From assembly GCF_030272615.1 (NCBI RefSeq), contig NC_081410.1, forward strand, positions 570,047,152-570,111,151: a DNA stretch of 64,000 nt, in the 5' to 3' direction. Positions 39,066 through 49,860 of this stretch are shown here, piece after piece (positions within the stretch are counted from its first letter, which is position 1; each line of letters opens with the position of its first letter). A program made the translations under genes and the position numbers. The stretch is from Cryptomeria japonica (taxonomy: Eukaryota; Streptophyta; Pinopsida; Cupressales; Cupressaceae). The notes below the pieces were generated by a model. The model was not told where the DNA came from. It saw only the letters and a list, made by a program, of their open reading frames with translations, and searched no databases.

Positions 39066-39545
39066 AGGAGATGAAGGTCTACTCCTTGCCCTTCGTTGGG
39101 GTGAGAAGGTGGATTAGAAACTTAAATTCTGCAATTTTTCAAAGATGGGATCAGAAACCCCCCCTCTCCTCTGGGATCTAGTATATGGCCTGGAGTCCAG
39201 TGTGGAACAATCAGGGTAACAAATGTCTGGGAATCTGGAATTGATTATCAGGGACGTGGATAAAGAAAACCCTAGGAACTACTACTCTTTCAAAGACTAA
39301 CACAGGCTGATCTGATTGTCTTTCTATTTCGCTAAGAAGAGCACTTATTCTATCATATTATGCTCGACTTCTTCTATGCCTCCAGGCTAGAGTATCCAGC
39401 TTTGAGGTAATGTTACTTTGTTCCTCTTGTACCCAGTTCAAATTTGGTTGCAACACAGGCAAAAACCCTTCAAGAGGCAATACCATTTATTAAGAATAGA
39501 GTAAACTATAATGACGATCTTGTTTTAAAACCAATTATTCTCTAT
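39066..39545 (-). other. Untranslated leader of the Tat-like element
   Basis: Internal sequence between PBS and gag. It has no open frame worth calling. Confidence 0.5.
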
Positions 39546-39563
39546 TCCCCAACAGAGTCGCCA
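39546..39563 (-). promoter_or_regulatory. Primer-binding site of the Tat-like element
   Basis: On the minus strand it reads TGGCGACTCTGTTGGGGA, six bases after the end of the 5' LTR. The TGGCGACTC start resembles the tRNA-Arg type PBS known from Tat/Ogre elements (from memory; the tRNA match was not checked). Confidence 0.65.
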
Positions 39564-40285
39564 AAAATCTGTTGGTAAACAATCTTTCCTTATTTGTTTA
39601 ATCTTTAAGCACTGCAGGCCATAGAAAGAAAGGCAAATTTTCTACCAAACAGTTGGAAAATCATTATATTGATTAACCTCTGAATTAAGGTACAACTCCC
39701 TCTAGTGAATATTCGTTTGGCTCCTAACTACATACAATCAATAGAATGCTTTTCACCAAAAAGCACTTAAAGGCAATTGCATACACCAGTCAATACAAAA
39801 TGAATATAGGCATTGATCCATATATAAATTTTTATATAAAGCCAACATACTTCATACGAACACTAAAACAAACTGAAAAGCTTATAAAGATGAAATTTGC
39901 CAATAATTTTCTACACACAGAAAGTATAACAGCCCCTTCTTTGAAATAGATTTACACAGAAATCAAACTTCAAATATCAAACACACAGATTTAAAACCGA
40001 AAATAGATGTTAACAAGATTTTGCATTCACCGATGGTCATCCACTTTCTACATACACAAAATGTTCTTAGCCAATCTTAAAGATAGTCTTTTCAAAAACT
40101 TAGTGAACCTCTTCAAAGTCATTACAAAACATATTTATAGGTCACCAGACCTGATAGTTCCTTTTAACCAAAGTAAAATTAACTCGTAAGAGTTAATAGA
40201 AAGCAATGCTAACTACATAACTGAAACTAAGGAAAATAACTAGACTTGCTAGCAAACAACTGCTAGTAGTGCTAGTCATGCCATC

Positions 40286-43200
40286 TACTCCGTTCCGGTG
40301 GGATCGCTCGAGTTGGTGTCTTGAACAGACACCATCACCGCCTTCGCCATGCTCCACTCTCGATGTACTTTTGAAAACTCCTAGATTATAGTTACGTGTG
40401 GAAAATTGATATGAATTACTCTCTGCTTCCAGAGCTCCTTCTTTCTCTTCACCATCTGCACTTTATTTGTGTGAGAATCCAGGTGATCGAGACAAATAGT
40501 GAGCATCGATTCCACTTTAGAGATCCTCGTAAAGTCTTCCATGGATAAGGATTTCTCCATCTTGATTTATCTAATGTGGCTGCTAAACTGGTTAATCATC
40601 TCCATAGTGTCTTCCAGGGTTTTGCTATCCTCTTTAAGTAATTGGACATCCACATAGTGTAAGTCCTTCTGCATGGTTGCCCTTAAGGCCGTTAATTCGC
40701 CCTACAGACTGGCCGACTCATTATAACCCTGTTCAATAATTTGGTTTTGCCACTAAATACTCTCCTTGCAAATAAACATTACATCTTCATTTAATCCTAT
40801 CACTTGATTCTCAGCAAGAAAGTTCATTAGACCATAACGCTGAATATCACGCATCTGTTTTGAAATCACAACCCACTTAGATTTCTCCTTCTGCCACAAG
40901 ACCAAGTCAGAGTCCAATGTTTTGGTGACCTCATTGGCATCTTTGAAAATGTGAACCAAATCTGTTATGTAATTAGTTGCCTGATGCATGATCAAGGTGA
41001 GCCATTCTGAGAAAACCTCGGCAATCATCCTGTTTCATTGAACTTCATCCAAGAATTTTTGATTGCTAGGTGATTTTGCACTAAATGATCCTGAATGTTG
41101 GGACAATGGTAATGGGTTGTTCTGCAAAGCATGAATATACTGTGCCATTTGCATTAAACTTTGTTTGAACTCAGCCTTGTCTCTCTCATCCTTCTAAGTA
41201 TGGGGATAATTCGTTTAGTCGAAGTCTCCAGATGCTTCACATCTACAGCTCTAGTTCCAACCCCCAAATCAATTCGTTCAACAACATAGTCTGCTTCTGA
41301 AGTCATAGCAACATCTTTGTTGGACTCGGGTCTAGCAATGTCTGCCGTCCAATGCTTCGTGCTCTCGTCAAAATCAATCATAGCCTCTGTTTTTTACTTT
41401 TTGGGCATTGTAGACCTTCCCAGACATTTACTCACAATGTCCTCAATTGATACTGAAATCGGAACCACATTCCTTTTCCTAGTGATTGAATCACTTAACC
41501 ATTTTGGTGCTAGAGTCAGTTCTTTTGAAGGCATGGGTGGAAATCCTATTGAGGATGGTGGTGTGGCATGGTCCGTATGAGATTGAATTTCGAGTGTCCC
41601 TAGATCCTGGAAAATAGTATTTATGTCAATTGAAACCTTGTCTGCCTCGGAAACAGGGGATGTCATCTTGCACAGTGTTTCCTCCACATCCAAATCCAGA
41701 ATGAGATGAGAAGCCAGCGGCTGGAAAATCTTCTTAGACCTTGATCTGGTAATTTGGCCAGCAATAGAAAGCTCAACCCCGATGTCGAGTTTCTCTTCTT
41801 TAATCCTTGCCTATCCTTTTCCTGCATCAAAAATAGGAATGTTAGTCAAAACAAAAGTTTTACTTGTAGTACTCCTCTTCCCACTTTTGCTTCTTGAACC
41901 GGTTTCTCATGTCGGATGAAATCAACAAATCCTAAGCCAATTTTCCGTCCTATGAATTACACTGAAGGTGCGTGTCTGAATACTATCCCCCATCTTCTTT
42001 CTCCAATCCAATTTTGGAAGAGGTTCATCATGGATTCGCTTCATAAAATCTGAATCAAGTATGTCTTCGTCATCGGTGGTGACACCTGAGGTATCCATTG
42101 ACAATTTCATGTCATGAATTTGTTTCAAATTTAATCTGGACATACTCCTTCTCTATACTTCAAATTCATCCTGGCAACCCTCCCAATAATCCTCCAACTA
42201 AGGAACTTGCTGATCAGGTACCATCTTCTTTACATACTGAGCAATGAAACCCTTACTATCAAAGTTATCCCTTTTCACAAAGGTCTTCAAATGAAACCTT
42301 TTAAATTCCACTTCAAGATTCAGTGCATCAGAGGCTGACCTACAACTATAATGGGCTAAATCCATCGGAAAAATCCCACTTGTGTTGGGGTCCTCACCAT
42401 AATCCTTTGCAATATAGACATGTTGTCTAGAAACTTTTATTAAAATGTAGGAGTCTGAAATGTACCTGGGTAGCCTAAAGGGCTCACCTTTAAATCCCCC
42501 AACTCTTAGGTGAGTGAAGTGGCTAAACTATATAAAGAAATTGTCGTAGATGTTAACAAGCTCAACTGCTTCCGCAGACATTCTTCTATGCAAGTTACCC
42601 TGTAATTCAAAGGTCGGCCTTCCAGCGAAAACATCATTCCAATGGAGATAATCATCAACATGCCCTTTCAAAGTCAGATGAGGATGATACTCATAAATTC
42701 TCATGCCTTGAACCCATTTTACATGAGGCAATCTAGACCATTCTCTTACACAGGCAAGCATATACAATAGATAGGAAGACATATAAAAATTAGGCATTCC
42801 CAGATAATTACTCAAACCTTCATGTAACCTTTCTGCAATGACAGTTCCCCAGTTGATGAACCGGCTTCTATCCAGAGTGACTTGGATGAAGAAATACATC
42901 CAGTCTTGCCAGTAAAAAGAGTTGGAATTACCCTTTACCCTACTCAACAGTAATACCAAGTCTCAAATTGTAGGAATTAAATGTTCATGGGTTAGAGGTC
43001 TCGGCAGCCTCGAGCCCCCTTTTTGGAACCTTAGGAGCCAATTCCATGCAATAACAGTTCTATAATAATGCTTTTTCTTAGAGAAAATTTCGTAGGTTTT
43101 ACCAATGGTCCAATCTTCATAGGGTTCCTGGTGTGGAATACCCATGGCTGCCATTACTGTCTGTCTATCAATAGACAACAAGACTTCACCATCATTTTTC

Positions 43201-43457
43201 CTTATACATCTATTACCCTTGTCATAATGATTCATACATTCTAAGACTAACTCAGGGCAAGGGGTAGCTGTGGGAAAGGCGGTAACTTCTAATAATCTGC
43301 TCTGTGCTACATCTCTCATCATGGGGTCTGTGGCTGAATTCCTTACTCTCTCCAGAAAGACATCTAAATCCAGCTGAACTAACGTTGTATCACCTAACTG
43401 CCGTAAAGAGCTTACAAGGGAAGATGAGCTCATCAATTTGGGCAAAATAGGCCTCAT
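40286..43457 (-). pseudogene. LTR-borne ORF family, 5' LTR copy
   Basis: Starts at MRPILPKLMSSSSLVSSLRQ. Conserved stretches in order: PELVLECMNHYDKGNRC and MAAMGIPHQEPYEDW; a Trp/Tyr-rich helical region (42959-42528, NFYMSSYLLYMLACVREW); GGFKGEPF and PRY; HYSCRS; then an Asp/Ser-rich part (42143-41922), PKWLSDSITRKR (41693-41394), a variable linker and a coiled-coil-like end. In-frame stops occur at about 42960 (CAA to TGA by comparison with the other LTR), 42526 and 41397; the frame changes near 41100. The two LTR copies have different lesions. No similarity to gag, pol, env or movement proteins is visible to me. Function unknown. Confidence 0.7.
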
Positions 43458-44023
43458 GTTTAGTTCGTGGTTTTCCCAAATTAATCCCAGGCAAAGAAGG
43501 AAAGTGGAAACAAAAACAAGCAGCTAACAGAATACCCAGATCTTTAAGACAAACTGCAGCAATTTAGAAAGTTGTTGAACATACCTTCCTCTATCCTCTG
43601 TAAACCTCTATTGTAGCCTATTTTTCCCGCTCTGAAAACTCCTTCTCAAAATCTTCTCAAGAAAATAATAATCTTGACGAGACAACTACTCAGCTTTAAA
43701 GTAGAGAAAATCTTACCTATCATTACTAAAAACTGCCTTCATTACTCCTCGTTCGTACGACCTTACTTTGAAATGATTGCATTGAAGCATGCCTTAAATG
43801 TTAAGTCACTTCACTTCTGACACAACGGATCCTCACACATACTTGCCATAAATGGAAGATTTCAAATCATTGAAGAAATAATATTCCTCCCTTGGCGGCC
43901 GTTTATCATGATCTAAAAGTCTGCGTTGTCGCCACATGGCAAGTCACATGTCTTTCAAGAAACCTATACATAAAACTCTGAACCTTGTGAAACCATCACA
44001 ACACAACACTAACATGACAAATC

Positions 44024-44195
44024 TTGAACTTTGAACCTTGAACCAAAAAGGTTCAAGTTCAAGGTTCAGCGAATGTAAAATGCCAACAAGGACTAGTAAA
44101 ACTTAAAATTGCGTGGGAGGAAAAACATTCAAAAAAATGCCTATTGAACTTTGAACCTTGAACCAAAAAGGTTGAAGCTCAAGGTTCAAGTTCAA
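44024..44195. repeat. Twin palindromes in the 5' LTR
   Basis: Counterparts of 33014-33186. The second copy (44144-44195) has two substitutions that weaken pairing. They lie 50-230 bases upstream of the TATA-like box in the direction of transcription. Confidence 0.75.
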
Positions 44196-44328
44196 TGCAG
44201 TGAAAATTAACAATGACCAAATTACATGCGCAAAATTTAAGCAAATTTCTTGACCAATGAATTAGATAAGCATTGCTTCAAACAAGGATGCATATGGAAT
44301 GAAAATTTTATATGGGCCCAACCGGTAC

Positions 44329-45041
44329 AGAGTAGAATGGAGAAAGAATAGAGTTCTCAATAAGAAGTTAAAGCATAATTGGAACAATATAAGAAGCTAC
44401 TTGTATAAATGGGCAAACCACTAGACACATGTGTAGATGACAGTTTACCTTCAACTTCATCGCTTCCAGAAGGTGATGTGAGAACACTCATTGAAATGAG
44501 AATGATGGCCACAACAACAAAAACATGGGCACAAGACAATGCTTCTAAAATTAGAATATTTTTGCAGAATATTGTGGTGATATATAAGAAAGCCTCACAG
44601 ATAGAAGGAGCTTTGGCTTCATGTTCTCAATAGTGGGAGTGAAAGCTCAACATTGTTACTAAACAATATGAGATATTGAATAATATTTTAAATCTTGGAG
44701 AAGATATCATAATGAAGGAAGATCTCTTGGGAGGAGATAGTATTGGGAACTTGCAGTCTTATACATACATTTTAGAATTAAAGATTGAGATGCTTCAGCA
44801 GTATGGAAAGAGCATAATAGATATCCATCTTCCTCTCCTTGGTTTGATAAAAAAATATGAAAAGTTTGTAGAAAAGTTGTTAGGTATGTTTGGACTTGAT
44901 ATTCTTAGTACTGGATATTTGGAGGAGGACAATGTAATCAATCAGTGGGACTCATATGTAGCACGCTATTTTACAATTTCTGCTGAGTTTAGTGTTGAGT
45001 CAATGGATAGATATACATATTTGGTGACTCAATGTCAATAG
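44329..45041 (+). pseudogene. LTR-borne ORF family, C-terminal part (6.1-kb LTR copy)
   Basis: Resumes the interrupted plus-strand ORF after the Tat element. Frames 44409-44633 and 44676-45041 are helical and charged. The stretch EMLQQYGKSIIDIHLPLL aligns with ELWKQRVIHISLPDITV at the C-terminus of the Tat LTR ORF, supporting common descent. A stop near 44634 and a frame change break it. A further ~1.1 kb (45042-46211) to the LTR end is non-coding. Confidence 0.5.
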
Positions 45042-46211
45042 GATGGAGGGATAATAAGGAAGTTGGTAGATAGGTGAATGAATGCAAATGAGATTTTGAA
45101 GAAGTTCAAGTTCAGAATCAAATATGTCATTGATCCTCCTACTAAGGTAATTGCATGCTTCATTAGTAACTATAAGAGATATAAAAAGAAGTAAAAGATA
45201 AACATATAGTTGCTAATGGTAGCTTGATATTTTTGAGAATTTTGCATGTCACTAGTACTAGGACTTCAACTACTACTCCAGCACGTACTTTAATTATTGA
45301 GCAAGTTTTGCATGATTATAAAGTGTTGGTTCATGGAGTACCGTTTTTGTAATGGTCACCTAGTCACAGTTTCGTAGTAGTTAACTGGAGTTTGAGGTAG
45401 AGACTTGGATGTCAACTACGACTCCTTACTTGATGGTGCTTAATTTAGATAGATTTATTTCCTAGAGAGTAGGACAAGAAACTCTATAAATTGGATAAGT
45501 TATTTCATTGTAAGGATCCGCGAATTGATGATTTGAGGTCCAAGTAGAAATTCTTCTAGAGATTTTTATGCAGATTTTATGAAGTTTAATACAAAAAGAA
45601 GCTTGTAGATTGCTTGATCTACTTGCGTGTTCTATATGGTTATGTTCTTTGTTATCTGGTAACTTCTATAATTTGAATCAGCAACTGGTTCTTTTGGGTA
45701 CTTTATTATTTTATGAATCATATTGCACATGTAAATGGTATATGATGATTAGATTGATAGGGTGATTATTGGTTTGATGTTATTCATTTCCGTTGATATG
45801 TGAAGTTGTCTGACTTTGTATATTTTCCGGAATTCATCATTTGAATGTTGATTTAGTGATATTGATAATACAGGGTTATGAAATTCTCACCGTGTGGATC
45901 ATTCAGTTGTTATTGTCTGATTTCATTTTTATTTTCTTGTTCCCTTGATCTATCTTTTGCTATTTATTTTGAGAGAGAATCTAAATCAAAAAATACAAAA
46001 AAAAAGTTAAGTTATTGGAAGTTGTTTCAACCAGTAGGCCCCTTGATAGGTACAATCACATCAACCATTGAGTTGCCCATCACCGGCAAGACCCAACTAT
46101 AGAGACCTCGGAGTGGTTAGTTTCCCAAAACTTATTTCTTTTTAGGAGAGGTGGTGAGTGTTCACATAAAATACCTGACTATTGGTGAGTGTGTCAAAAC
46201 ACCCATCAACA
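45042..46211 (+). other. Non-coding 3' part of the 6.1-kb LTR
   Basis: T-rich sequence without convincing frames. It would hold the R/U5-type end. The LTR end is CATCAACA. Confidence 0.4.
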
Positions 46212-46216
46212 CTACC

Positions 46217-46830
46217 ATAGTAGATCTATATGCAAAACGTGGAAGCATATACAAGGAACATAATTTTTTTGGTATAATGCCTTAAAGAAATGTGTTCTTA
46301 GAGAATGAATTGATTGTGATATATTCACAAAGTGGATTTATTTAAAAGGTTTTACAATATTTTTAAAAATTTCAATTAGTAGGTGTAAAGATAGACTACA
46401 ACATTTTACAACATCCTCATGACCTATGCTAAATCGAAGCTTTGGAATAGGGTATGGACATCCATCAAAGCATAGAGGATAGAGCAATTTTGTTAGATGT
46501 TATAGTTGCAATCACTCTAGTACACATGTATGCAAAATGTGGTAGCATAGACTAGGCACATGAATTATTTGATAATGTGCCTCAAATAAATTTAGTGTCC
46601 TAGAATTCCATGATTGTAGGACAGGAACAAATTGGATTTTTTGAAAAAGATTAAGAAGATTCCAATGTAAGTGAAATTGGTAGTTGTAAAGATAATATTA
46701 TCCCTTATTATGCCAAAATGGGAGCTTTGGAACACAATATAGACATCCATCAAAGAAAAATGGAAGAAGGATAATTGTAAAATATTATATCTACAACCTA
46801 CATATGTTTCCAAGATATTTGCATCCATAA
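46217..46830 (+). pseudogene. PPR-protein pseudogene, right fragment
   Basis: Resumes with IVDLYAKRGSIYKEHNFF, followed by QRN-like and SQSGF repeats. A second repeat has DVIVAITLVHMYAKCGSID, AHELFDNVPQINLVS and NSMIVG, and a third has YYAKMGALEHNIDIHQ. This is the regular ~35-residue P/L/S PPR spacing. Stops and frameshifts interrupt it. It joins the fragment at 22756-22980 across the inserted 6.1-kb LTR. Confidence 0.7.
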
Positions 46831-48119
46831 TAGCTCCTAATATTCCAAATTTCGTAGTGGACCTCAAACAATCATAAATAGCTTGCCCAATCAATAAATT
46901 AAATTTTTATAAAGGTGCAATGAATTAATGAATTAATTTCTCTATTTTATCCCTTCTAATGCATATTTAGAAGAATAAATATTTATCTAACTCCTTTGCC
47001 TTTATTTTTAATAGAAGCCAATTTTAGAAGTATAGCATGTACACTAGCAAAGCTACTTGTCCAAACAATATCAATTATTTATAATCATATAGAGTGTTAA
47101 ATTGCTTGTGTGTACTTGTGTTCAAGTTAGGTTTGGTTTATACTAACACTATCAACATTATTTTTCAAATAGTTTCATAGTCAAATTCTAGGTGGAAAAT
47201 TTTTACCTTGTTAGTTGTCTTTCCTTTCAACATATTATTCTTTTTAACACATTATTATTTGTATTTATTTCCTTTGTTTAGTATCATCTCATGTATAATA
47301 TGTTTTAGGTCATATTTAGGACTTTGTATCAATTTTTATAATCCCTTGTTTGATGTTACTCAATTTAGACACTTAAAGCAAAAGATTTCTTTTTTTTTTC
47401 TCCTTACTAGTCAAATTTTGTTTCTTTCATTTTAAACTATGTGTTGTGCATTTCATTCTTGTAGATGGAACCTATGTCATTAATAGGAAAAGGTGTGACC
47501 TCATAAATGTATATCACACTATAGGTATCAATAATGCATGTTATATCCTAAATAGATATGCTCATCACTATAGCAAGCCATAAGAAAAATCTAGAATTCA
47601 TATGAGACATCAAAAAGTGAAGTAGTAAAATGTCCAAAATGAAAATATAAGAAAGCCCATAGAAAATATAACACCTCCATAAAATGAAAATCCTAATCCA
47701 AAACATAAAAACTCATAATATTAACAAGAATGAAAGGATCATGTATCATAAAATATTGGAACATGTCAAAAAAATAAAAAAATGTATGGATATGTCAACT
47801 TAGGAAAGAGTCCTATAAAAACCCATGGTAATAGATTATCAAAGGATGGGTAAGTTAAATCAAGGAGCTATATGACTATGTATGCACATTTCCTACGTAT
47901 GATAAGAAAATATCAACAAAATTAATTTAGAGACCATGAAAATTGAAATGAAATGAAAAATTAGATAAAAATTCTAAAAATTAAATTTTAGAGATTAAAG
48001 TAAGAATGGGTAGGGTGGATGGAAGAAAAATGGTAAAATGTATCCCAAACTCTATAGGAAGCATGAATTGTAAACAAAATCAGTCATAATTAAATATGAG
48101 ATAGACAATTACAATATTT
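46831..48119. other. AT-rich non-coding stretch
   Basis: No supported feature. A minus-strand frame at 46894-46592 runs antisense to the PPR fragment and is a shadow in part. Confidence 0.4.
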
Positions 48120-48570
48120 ATGCACACCCCCTCGTGCCCTGACACCGATTGGCTAAAGCCAAATTTCGACAGGTCTTACCGTGGTAACCCAAGCTGGGCG
48201 AGAGGGGGTGGTGTGATTAGAGATTCATGTGGTGGTTTAATCATTTCCTGTGTGGTGAAATTTTGTGTCCAAAACTCCAACATGGCTGAAGTGGCTACGG
48301 TGTTTCATGGGTTAGTTGTTGCCAAGGAGAAGGGTCTGGGGCAAATCATTGTTGAAGGACACTCTCGCAATACAATTATGATGCTTAATGGGGTGGATAA
48401 ACTTGACTAGAAGACTATCTCTCTCATTGTTCGTGCTCTACTTCCTACTCTTAGTGACGTCAGATTCTACCAAGTGCGGCATGAGGGCAACTGTGTGGTG
48501 GACAAGCTGGCATGGTTCGATGCGATCGTTAATAATTTTAAAATATGGTCACACCTACATGAAATCTTGA
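48120..48570 (+). pseudogene. RNase H domain fragment (plant LINE / RVT_3 type)
   Basis: Plus-strand frame WLKPNFDRSYRGNPSWARGG, GVIRDSCGGLIIS, NMAEVATVFHGLVVAKEKGL and IIVEGHSRNTIMMLNG matches the D...E...D layout (the third Asp is replaced, GHS for GDS). After a TAG at 48408-48410 the same frame continues to FYQVRHEGNCVVDKLAWF, the usual C-terminal motif. A detached LINE or host RNase H-like relic. Confidence 0.7.
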
Positions 48571-48729
48571 TTGTGGCTCGTACCATGATCTTGAATAAAT
48601 TTGGTCTATTAATGAAGCATAATCCCAAGATTACCTTTTTGGTACTTTCTATTCTTGCCTTCTTCTTTCCTTGTTGGATAAGGTGGTAGGACTTCAATAT
48701 TGTTGGTACCTATCACTGTAGCTATCAGA

Positions 48730-49860
48730 CATATCACTTTCTCAATCTGGCTTCTAGTTTTTCAAAGGTGGGAGATGATTTGAACCAGGTTGAACTTGAT
48801 GAATGATCTGAATTCAAGAACAATGGGGAGCTCTGGATTAAGGTGATTTAGGGCAATTTGGACTCCTATGTGGAATGGATCACCAACCATGATCCCAAAA
48901 TTTCTATGACTTTTTTTCAAGCCTGGGATAATGGTGTTGTTAATATTGGTAGTATTTCCTTTGTGTTTTCTGATGAGGCCATAGCAAAAGTGATTGGGTT
49001 GGCCCTCGAAGGTGTCTCCTTCCCTAAAATTCCCAAGGGAAGTTACAAGGAATATTTCGAGCATTTATTTGAACCTGGGGAAGGGGTTTCCAGGCTCCAA
49101 AGCAGCTACAATAGGAAAGAGATTCCTTGTATCTAGAAGGAGGTTTCCCTTCTTCTCATGAAGTACTTCACTTTGGATGAAAGGAAGAGGAGATTCCACC
49201 TTCGCCATGGGGTAAGAATGAATTTTTCCTACTGGGTTTTTTTCACCTTGTCGCAATCCATTTCTAAAGCTTATGCTAAGGGTAAACCACCTCTACATCA
49301 AGGTCTCATTCATAGGTTATATAATTTCCATTTGGCCTTAACCCCCTCTGGTGGGATCCCCACTATTAATATCGGGTCTACTTATGACCCCAACTTATAT
49401 GTTGATCTCATTGTCACCCCTCCAATTATGGTGAAGTGTCACATTCATGTTCAAAAATGCCCACAAGAAAGAACCCTAGGTGTATGGCCAAATTTATAGC
49501 CATTGTCGCTTCTAAAAAGGACCATGATGTGCAAACCTAGACTTAAACGCACAAGAATGTGGAGATTGTTGAGGACTCAGGTTAAGATTCTATTTCCTCT
49601 GATGAATCAGATTCCTCTAAAACCATGGGCTTGAATTAGTTCCCTGCCACTAATGTTAATGTTGATAATAACTCTAGCCTTTGTCCCTCAAACTATATTC
49701 CCTCTGCAAATACCAAATCCCTGAGCTTGATTATGGTCCTCACTAAAATTGTGAAGGACCTGCATGATGATGTACAAAGGCAAGATGACTTGTTAAAGTG
49801 GTTATTTGGGTAGATGAATGTCGCTATCAAGAATTTATTTTTTTGTTTTAGTGTTATTTA
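48730..49860 (+). pseudogene. Decayed retroelement-type ORF, relative of 5620-7160
   Basis: Frames 48858-49136 and 49158-49499 give SYVEWITNHDPKISMTFF, ISFVFSDEAIAKVIGLALEG, EPGEGVSRL, LLMKYFTLDERKRRFHLRHG and PPLHQGLIHRLYNF, then a Ser/Asp-rich linker and a C-terminal helical part near 49740-49860. The motifs MKYFTL and PPLHQGLI occur in the same order in the minus-strand ORF at 5620-7160. Stops near 48848, 49137 and 49500 break it. Function unknown. Confidence 0.5.

Larger units (their letters stand above)
28592..44323 (-). mobile_element. Complete Tat-like Ty3 (gypsy) retrotransposon with 4.7-kb LTRs, 15.7 kb
   Basis: Direct terminal repeats 28592-33313 and 39570-44323 flank a 6.26-kb internal region. 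The 5-bp TSD GGTAC lies at 28587-28591 and 44324-44328. The minus-strand order is 5' LTR, PBS, gag, protease, an RNase H-like domain, RT, RNase H and integrase, then 3' LTR. Integrase after RT defines Ty3/gypsy. The YLDD box, PBS type and extra RNase H point to the Tat lineage. Most gag-pol pieces share one frame over about 1,860 codons, broken mainly by in-frame stops, so it was probably one polyprotein. The two LTRs differ at roughly 7-14% of sites in stretches compared by eye, mostly transitions, so the insertion is old. Confidence 0.9.
39570..44323 (-). repeat. 5' LTR of the Tat-like element (4.75 kb)
   Basis: Starts TGTTGGTAAACA next to the PBS gap and ends GGGCCCAACC next to the TSD GGTAC. 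In transcription order (minus strand) it holds the palindrome pair (44195-44024), a TATA-like TATGTATAGG (about 43974-43965), and the ORF (43457-about 40286). An ORF downstream of the TATA box would put it at the 5' end of genomic RNA, within R/U5. Confidence 0.9.
22981..46211 (+). mobile_element. ORF-bearing solo-LTR-like unit (~6.1 kb net), split by two later insertions
   Basis: The unit begins TGTTATGCCC (22981) and ends CATCAACA (46211), giving TGTT...AACA termini. The 5 bp outside are CTATT (22976-22980) and CTACC (46212-46216), a TSD with two transitions. Removing one copy restores PPR register. Inside, in order, lie a palindrome array, a TATA box (23547), and a broken ORF (24201-26178, 27551-28586, 44329-45041) related to the ORF in the LTRs of the nested Tat element. 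No PBS, gag or pol of its own is seen, so a solo LTR of a relative is the best reading. Nested insertions: 26184-27545 and 28592-44323. Confidence 0.6.

Noticed and set aside
46592-46894. 100-codon minus-strand frame
   Set aside because: Overlaps the PPR pseudogene on the other strand and has no recognisable domain.
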